Origin: Pelagibacteraceae bacterium BACL5 MAG-120820-bin39
GTDB taxonomy: Bacteria > Pseudomonadota > Alphaproteobacteria > Pelagibacterales > Pelagibacteraceae
Length of the DNA stretch: 10,608 nucleotides
Assembly: GCA_001438335.1 (NCBI GenBank)
Contig: LIBV01000029.1
Coordinates: forward strand, 1 to 10,608
Reading direction: 5' to 3'
In this document: piece after piece, positions 6,893-10,608 of the stretch
How positions within the stretch are numbered: position 1 is the first letter of the stretch
Layout of the letters: each line of letters begins with the position of its first letter
The notes under the pieces: generated by a model
Databases searched by the model: none
What the model was told of the DNA's origin: nothing
The model's input: the letters and a program-made list of their open reading frames with translations, nothing else
Made by a program: the position numbers and the translations under genes

Positions 6893-8023
6893 ATGGCAAA
6901 AAAAGATTTTTATGATGTCCTAGGCGTTAATAAAAGTGCAAGTCCTGAAGAGATAAAATCTGCTTATAGAAAACTAGCTGTTAAATATCACCCTGATAAA
7001 AATCCTGGTGATAAAGCTGCAGAGGATAAATTTAAAGAAGCGAGTGAAGCTTACGGAATTCTTTCTGATAAAACCAAAAAAGATAACTATGATAATTTTG
7101 GACATGCTGCCTTCGAAAATGGTGGTGGTGGCCAAGGTGGTGGTTTTGGCGGATTTAGTGGAGCAGATTTCTCTGATATATTTGAAGACTTCTTTGGTGA
7201 CTTTGGTGGAGGAGGTAGAAGAAGCAACAAAAGAAGCTCTAGCAATAGAGGCTCTGATTTAAGATATGATTTATCAATAAGTCTTGAAGAGGCTTATTTA
7301 GGCAAAAAACAAAATATTCAATTTTCTTCATCAGAAAAATGTACCACCTGTAAAGGAAGTGGTTCAAAAGCAGGCCATTCGGCCGATAGATGTACCTATT
7401 GTGGAGGAAATGGTAGAGTTAGAACCAATCAAGGATTTTTTACTGTTCAACAAACTTGCCCTCAATGTGCTGGAACTGGTGAAGAAATAACTCATCCTTG
7501 TGGTGATTGTAGTGGCCAAGGTATTAAACAGACCTCAAAAAAAATAGCTGTATCAATCCCCAAAGGAGTTGATGATGGAACAAGAATTAGATTAGCTGGA
7601 AAAGGTGAAGCTGGCACTCGAGGTGGAACTACCGGAGATTTATATTTGTTCATTAATGTAAAATCTCACGAACTTTTTAAAAGATCAGACGAGAATCTTT
7701 TTTTTGAGTTTCCAATTTCTATTGCGGATGCAGCACTGGGAACCACTATTGATATTCCTACAATAGATGGGGGGAAAGCAAAAATTAAAATTCCAGAAGG
7801 CACTCAAAGTGGTAAACAATTTAGATTAAGAGGTAAAGGTATGCCCTATATGCGAGGAAGTGGCAATGGAGACTTGTATGTACAAATTAACACTGAAGTA
7901 CCCATATCTTTAAATAAAGAACAAAAAGAATTGCTCGAAAAATTTAGAGAAATAGAAAATGAAAAATCTAATCCAAGTATAAAAAAATTCTTTGAAAAAG
8001 CTAAAAGTTTCTGGAAAAACTAA
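6893..8023 (+). CDS. dnaJ: Chaperone protein DnaJ (type I Hsp40)
   Basis: DnaJ delivers unfolded clients to DnaK and stimulates its ATPase. The 376-residue protein is a complete type I Hsp40. The J domain (about 1-70) has the essential HPD tripeptide at 33-35. The Gly/Phe-rich linker (about 76-108) includes a DIFEDFFGDF segment. Four zinc-binding CxxCxGxG repeats stand at 150-157 (CTTCKGSG), 167-174 (CTYCGGNG), 189-196 (CPQCAGTG) and 203-210 (CGDCSGQG). They give eight cysteines for two zinc ions. The client-binding C-terminal domains follow, with GDLYLFINV (248-256) and RLRGKGMP (311-318), and a helical dimerisation tail. The start is fixed by the MAKKDFYDVLGV opening. The 29-base gap from dnaK contains no clear terminator, so co-transcription with dnaK is expected. 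AGGG at 6882-6885 could serve as a weak ribosome site. Confidence 0.97.
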   Translation: MAKKDFYDVLGVNKSASPEEIKSAYRKLAVKYHPDKNPGDKAAEDKFKEASEAYGILSDKTKKDNYDNFGHAAFENGGGGQGGGFGGFSGADFSDIFEDFFGDFGGGGRRSNKRSSSNRGSDLRYDLSISLEEAYLGKKQNIQFSSSEKCTTCKGSGSKAGHSADRCTYCGGNGRVRTNQGFFTVQQTCPQCAGTGEEITHPCGDCSGQGIKQTSKKIAVSIPKGVDDGTRIRLAGKGEAGTRGGTTGDLYLFINVKSHELFKRSDENLFFEFPISIADAALGTTIDIPTIDGGKAKIKIPEGTQSGKQFRLRGKGMPYMRGSGNGDLYVQINTEVPISLNKEQKELLEKFREIENEKSNPSIKKFFEKAKSFWKN

Positions 8024-8044
8024 TTCATAGTGTTAAGTTTATCT

Positions 8045-8071
8045 TAATATTAAACTATTTAAATTAAGGAG
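8045..8071 (+). promoter_or_regulatory. Strong Shine-Dalgarno and weak -10-like element before the small Cys-rich gene
   Basis: AAGGAG (8066-8071) stands 5 bases before the ATG at 8077. It is the best ribosome site in the window, where most genes have little or none, and it firmly supports this start. Upstream, TAATAT (8045-8050) with TTCATA (8024-8029) at a 15-base spacing is a possible but poor promoter. The spacer also holds AGTTTA (8036-8041) and TAAACT (8051-8056), a 6-base inverted repeat. Whether this is a weak dnaJ 3' end structure or chance is unclear. Confidence 0.45.
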
Positions 8072-8076
8072 ATAAA

Positions 8077-8268
8077 ATGGCTACATATGAATGTTCAAAG
8101 TGTGGGATGTCGGTAAATGCAACTTGTGGAAAGTGTAATGATCCCCTAGTAAATGACAGTTTGAAACTTGAAGACGGGTCTGAAGTGCAGATATCAAAAT
8201 GCCCTAATGACCATGGCAAAATCAAATCTCCTCTTTGTTGTGGACAAGATATGGTTTGTTCAAGTTAA
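8077..8268 (+). CDS. Small cysteine-rich, probably zinc- or iron-binding protein of unknown function
   Basis: I do not recognise a named family with a known role. The 63-residue protein has eight cysteines: a CxxC pair at 6/9, a second at 17/20, Cys42, the adjacent pair 54/55, and Cys61. His46 lies in CPNDH and could complete a metal site with Cys42. The pattern CSKCGM, CGKC and later CCGQDM is typical of a compact zinc-ribbon or rubredoxin-like metal knuckle. CCG-x-x-M also recalls the cysteine pair of desulforedoxin-type iron sites, but this resemblance is weak inference. No signal peptide or membrane segment is present, so it should be cytoplasmic. It is translated from the strongest Shine-Dalgarno sequence here. 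It lies between dnaJ (53 bases upstream) and dapB (17 bases downstream) on the same strand. Unusually low Lys and Asn content for this genome and dense Cys argue that it is a real, selected gene rather than a chance frame. Confidence 0.82.
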   Translation: MATYECSKCGMSVNATCGKCNDPLVNDSLKLEDGSEVQISKCPNDHGKIKSPLCCGQDMVCSS

Positions 8269-8280
8269 ATATTGTTTAAC
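8264..8280. repeat. Short inverted repeat spanning the stop codon of the Cys-rich gene
   Basis: GTTAAA (8264-8269) and TTTAAC (8275-8280) form a perfect 6-base stem around the loop TATTG. The left arm includes the TAA stop. The stem is purely AT apart from one G-C pair and no T-tract follows, so it is not a convincing intrinsic terminator. It ends 5 bases before dapB and could slightly affect dapB initiation, or be chance. Confidence 0.3.
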
Positions 8281-8285
8281 CAATC

Positions 8286-9062
8286 ATGGGCAAAATTAAT
8301 TTAGCAATATCGGGCTGCATGGGAAGAATGGGTCAGCAGCTCATTAAATCATCAAGATCAGATAAAGATTTTAACTTAGTTTCTCTAACTGAAAGTAGAT
8401 TAATTAATAAAAAATTTAATGGTATCAAGCCTCAACTAAATTCTGAGAATGCTTTTAAAAAAGCAAATATCATCATTGATTTTACAATTCCAAAATGTAC
8501 ATTTGACATTCTTAAAATTGCATCAAAATTAAACAAAAAAGTTGTGATTGGCACAACAGGTTTTACAAAAAAAGAAGAGAATTTAATAAAAAAATTCTCT
8601 AAAAAAATTCCTATATTAAAAGCTGGAAATATGAGCTTAGGTATAAATCTTCTAATGTATTTAACTGAAATAGCTTCAGCTTCACTAGGGGATAAATATC
8701 TTAGTAAGGTATTTGAAATTCACCACAAACATAAAAAAGATTACCCTTCAGGTACGGCTTTAATGTTGGGAAAAGGCATTGCCATTGGCAAAAATAAAGA
8801 TTTTTATAAACTTATTGGAAAAAAATTTTTAAATAAAAAAACTTTCCCTTATGGAAATAAAATTAATTTTAATTCAATAAGAACTGGTGAAGTCATTGGT
8901 GAACATGAAGTTAAGTTTTCAAGTGGTAAAGAGATTATAACTTTAAATCATGAAGCATTTGATAGATCTTTGTATTCAGAAGGCGCTTTAACAGCAGCTA
9001 AATGGCTTAATTCAAAAAAACCCGGATTATATTCAATGCGTGACTTGATGAATTTCAAATAA
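8286..9062 (+). CDS. dapB: 4-hydroxy-tetrahydrodipicolinate reductase DapB
   Basis: DapB reduces 4-hydroxy-tetrahydrodipicolinate with NAD(P)H, the second committed step to diaminopimelate and lysine, in the cytoplasm. At 258 residues it is slightly short but complete. The Rossmann nucleotide loop is GCMGRMG (10-16), IDFTIP (64-69) and GTTGF (89-93) line the cofactor site, and AGNMSLG (113-119) is conserved. The active-site signature EIHHKHKKDYPSGTA (144-158) supplies catalytic His146 and Lys150, with the substrate-binding SGT. RTGEVIGEHEV (199-209) and HEAFDRSLY (222-230) complete the family pattern. The ATG directly precedes the first beta-strand (GKINLAISG), and no clear Shine-Dalgarno sequence is seen. 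It is 17 bases after the Cys-rich gene, and its TAA overlaps the nth ATG by one base (TAATG), suggesting translational coupling. Confidence 0.96.
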   Translation: MGKINLAISGCMGRMGQQLIKSSRSDKDFNLVSLTESRLINKKFNGIKPQLNSENAFKKANIIIDFTIPKCTFDILKIASKLNKKVVIGTTGFTKKEENLIKKFSKKIPILKAGNMSLGINLLMYLTEIASASLGDKYLSKVFEIHHKHKKDYPSGTALMLGKGIAIGKNKDFYKLIGKKFLNKKTFPYGNKINFNSIRTGEVIGEHEVKFSSGKEIITLNHEAFDRSLYSEGALTAAKWLNSKKPGLYSMRDLMNFK

Positions 9063-9715
9063 TGAATGAAGTCCAAAGAGCTAGAATTATATTAAAAATA
9101 CTAAATAAAATTTATCCAACAACAAAAATACCATTAGATCACAAAAATATATTCACACTTTTGATTTCAGTATTACTTTCAGCGCAGTGCACAGATGTAA
9201 ATGTTAATAATGTTACTAAAAATATTTATCCAAAATATTATAAGCCAGAGCATTTTATAAAACTTGGTAGAAAAAAAATTGAGATTTTAATTAAAAAAAT
9301 TGGATTATTTCGAATAAAAGCAAAAAGTATTTATAATTTATCAAAAATTTTAATTAATAAATATGATGGTAAAGTTCCAAAAACTTTTGAAGAATTAGAA
9401 AAATTACCAGGTGTTGGACATAAAACAGCAAGTGTGGTTATGTCCCAAGGATTTGGATTTCCTGCATTTCCAGTAGATACCCATATTCACAGATTAGCTC
9501 AAAGATGGGGTCTGACTAATGGTAAAAATGTAATACAAACTGAGAAAGATTTAAAAAAATTATTTCCAATAAAATTTTGGAACAAGCTTCATTTACAAAT
9601 TATTTATTATGGAAGAGAGTATTGTAAGGCTAGAGAGTGTTATGGAATTAGTTGTAAAATATGTAAGACTTGTTATCCTAATAGAAGAAAACCACTAATC
9701 ACTAAAAAAGCATAA
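9062..9715 (+). CDS. nth: Endonuclease III (DNA glycosylase/AP lyase) with atypical Fe-S cysteine spacing
   Basis: Nth excises oxidised pyrimidines and cleaves the resulting abasic site in base excision repair. The 217 residues include LLSAQCTD (38-45) and the helix-hairpin-helix LPGVGHKTA (115-123) with catalytic Lys121. PVDTHIHRLAQRWG (137-150) contains catalytic Asp139. GREYC (184-188) begins the iron-sulfur loop region. The cysteines are 188, 193, 198, 201 and 204. The classical [4Fe-4S] loop of Escherichia coli Nth is C-x6-C-x2-C-x5-C. Here the possibilities are C-x9-C-x2-C-x2-C or C-x4-C-x4-C-x2-C. The loop is thus a variant, though enough cysteines remain to ligate a cluster. The start shares one base with the dapB stop, and the next gene begins immediately after its TAA, so the three genes form one tight transcription unit. 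Confidence 0.94.
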   Translation: MNEVQRARIILKILNKIYPTTKIPLDHKNIFTLLISVLLSAQCTDVNVNNVTKNIYPKYYKPEHFIKLGRKKIEILIKKIGLFRIKAKSIYNLSKILINKYDGKVPKTFEELEKLPGVGHKTASVVMSQGFGFPAFPVDTHIHRLAQRWGLTNGKNVIQTEKDLKKLFPIKFWNKLHLQIIYYGREYCKARECYGISCKICKTCYPNRRKPLITKKA

Positions 9716-10608
9716 ATGAAAATATTGGGAATAGGTAATGCAATTGTAGATGTTTTATGTAAAGTGAATGATGAATTTCTTGAAAAAAATTCATTAACAA
9801 AAAGTACTATGAAATTAGTTGATGAAACAGAATTCAAAAACCTATTATCATCAATTAATATAGAAGAAACAATATCTGGAGGATCTGTTGCAAACTCTAT
9901 AGTTGGTTTATCACAATTAGGAAATGATGTTGGATTTATTGGTAAAATAAACAATGACTCTTTAGGCATAAAATATGAACAAGGGCTACTTAGAGAGAAT
10001 GTAAAATATCTTTATAAAAAAAAAAATGAAGTTTTACCAACTGGAACATGTCTAATTTTAATTACCCCAGATTCTGAAAGAACAATGTGCACCTTTTTAG
10101 GAACAGCAGGAAAAATTGATGAGGGTGATGTAGATAACCAAATTATAAAAAATAGTGAAATAATTTTTTTAGAAGGATATCTCTGGGATGAAGGGGGTCC
10201 TAAAAAGGCTTTTAATAAGGCTATCTCCTCTGCTCAAAAAGTAGCAATGTCTTTGTCTGATTTATTTTGTGTAGAAAGACATAAAAAAGATTTCTTAGAT
10301 TTGGTAAAAAATAAACTAGATATCATCTTTGCCAATGAACAAGAAATTTTATCATTAATTGGTGTTAATTCTTTTGATGAAGCAATTTCTTTTTCAAAAG
10401 AAATAAAAAAAACAATAGTTATTACCAGAGGCAGTAAGGGTGCAGTATCTATAAGCAATAATGAAATAACTGAATGCTCAGCTAGGACAAATCTTAATAT
10501 AATTGATCTTACAGGCGCAGGTGATTTATTTGCAGCTGGCTATCTACATGGTTATATTAATAATTTTAGTTCTAAGGATTGTCTAATAAAGGGAACTGAT
10601 CTTTCAAC
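9716..10608 (+). CDS. PfkB-family carbohydrate kinase, adenosine-kinase-like (3' partial)
   Basis: This frame runs from the ATG at 9716, directly after the nth stop, through the window end with no stop (297 complete codons). It encodes a ribokinase-fold sugar or nucleoside kinase. The opening KILGIGNAIVDVLCKV (2-17) is the family's first strand. GGSVANSIVGLSQLG, about residues 55-69, is PfkB signature 1, and GKINNDSLG, about 76-84, follows. IFANEQEIL near 204 is the usual 'NxxE' magnesium and phosphate motif. DLTGAGDLFAAGYL (264-277) is signature 2, with Asp270 as the expected catalytic base. The N-terminal style fits the adenosine kinase-like subgroup common in alphaproteobacteria. Substrate cannot be fixed from sequence, and ribokinase or fructokinase activity is possible. 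An A10 run (10016-10025) stays in frame. Only a few dozen residues should be missing at the C-terminus. Confidence 0.9.
   Translation, partial: MKILGIGNAIVDVLCKVNDEFLEKNSLTKSTMKLVDETEFKNLLSSINIEETISGGSVANSIVGLSQLGNDVGFIGKINNDSLGIKYEQGLLRENVKYLYKKKNEVLPTGTCLILITPDSERTMCTFLGTAGKIDEGDVDNQIIKNSEIIFLEGYLWDEGGPKKAFNKAISSAQKVAMSLSDLFCVERHKKDFLDLVKNKLDIIFANEQEILSLIGVNSFDEAISFSKEIKKTIVITRGSKGAVSISNNEITECSARTNLNIIDLTGAGDLFAAGYLHGYINNFSSKDCLIKGTDLS

Noticed and set aside
7008..7262. 84-codon + strand frame inside dnaJ, and a 61-codon one at 488-673 inside the malic enzyme
   Set aside because: They are alternate frames within genes with complete family motifs. The Val-rich part comes from the Gly/Phe repeat read out of frame.
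8264..8280. Intrinsic terminator after the Cys-rich gene
   Set aside because: The stem is only 6 bases with one G-C pair and has no following T-run, so it is too weak to call a terminator.
9673..9969. 98-codon - strand frame across the nth/kinase junction, and a 74-codon one at 10234-10458
   Set aside because: Both are opposite the intact PfkB-family kinase frame, which has signature motifs and runs to the window edge.
1..10608. Mobile elements, CRISPR arrays, tRNA/rRNA genes or a novel defence-type system
   Set aside because: No repeats with regular spacing, transposase, integrase or phage motifs, or tRNA-like cloverleaf were seen. Coding covers nearly all the window, and all but one of the gene products belong to recognisable families, almost all of them housekeeping.

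Overview
The window is strongly AT-rich (about 30% GC by eye), with dense lysine, asparagine and isoleucine codons in AT-ending form. Spacers are only a few to about 60 bases, and several genes touch or overlap. All recognisable products are alphaproteobacterial housekeeping proteins. Small genome style, extreme gene packing and product similarity point to a streamlined marine alphaproteobacterium of the SAR11 clade (Pelagibacterales). This is inferred from sequence character and remembered families, not from a database search.

Layout. Positions 1-987 (+) hold the 3' end of a gene encoding the phosphotransacetylase-like domain of a MaeB-type malic enzyme. It converges, with a 3-base gap, on a leftward pair: a DolP-like BON-domain lipoprotein (991-1584) and rsmI (1574-2437), an rRNA methyltransferase whose 3' end overlaps the lipoprotein gene. 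A 33-base spacer separates rsmI from a divergent secreted LpoA-like periplasmic-binding-fold protein (2471-3625, +), which overlaps the convergent rdgB (3609-4205, -) by 17 bases. A 42-base spacer then leads into the rightward chaperone cluster grpE (4248-4874), dnaK (4938-6863) and dnaJ (6893-8023). It is followed by a small cysteine-rich unknown protein (8077-8268), dapB (8286-9062), nth (9062-9715) and a PfkB-family adenosine-kinase-like gene (9716 onward, cut by the window end).

How the genes work together. GrpE, DnaK and DnaJ form the Hsp70 cycle. A heat-shock (sigma-32) type promoter lies in the grpE-dnaK spacer, and neither hrcA nor a CIRCE operator is present. The rsmI/LpoA-like/BON group echoes the enterobacterial rsmI-lpoA-yraN-diaA-dolP neighbourhood and concerns envelope maintenance plus ribosome fine-tuning. 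dapB (lysine and peptidoglycan precursor), nth (base excision repair) and the sugar/nucleoside kinase are packed end to end and probably co-transcribed, although functionally unrelated.

There are no mobile elements, CRISPR arrays, tRNA or rRNA genes, and no gene-free stretch above about 65 bases. I see no new multi-gene system. The items most worth a second look are the 63-residue cysteine-rich protein, the unusual iron-sulfur cysteine spacing in Nth, the reduced LpoA-like protein and the layered promoters around grpE-dnaK.
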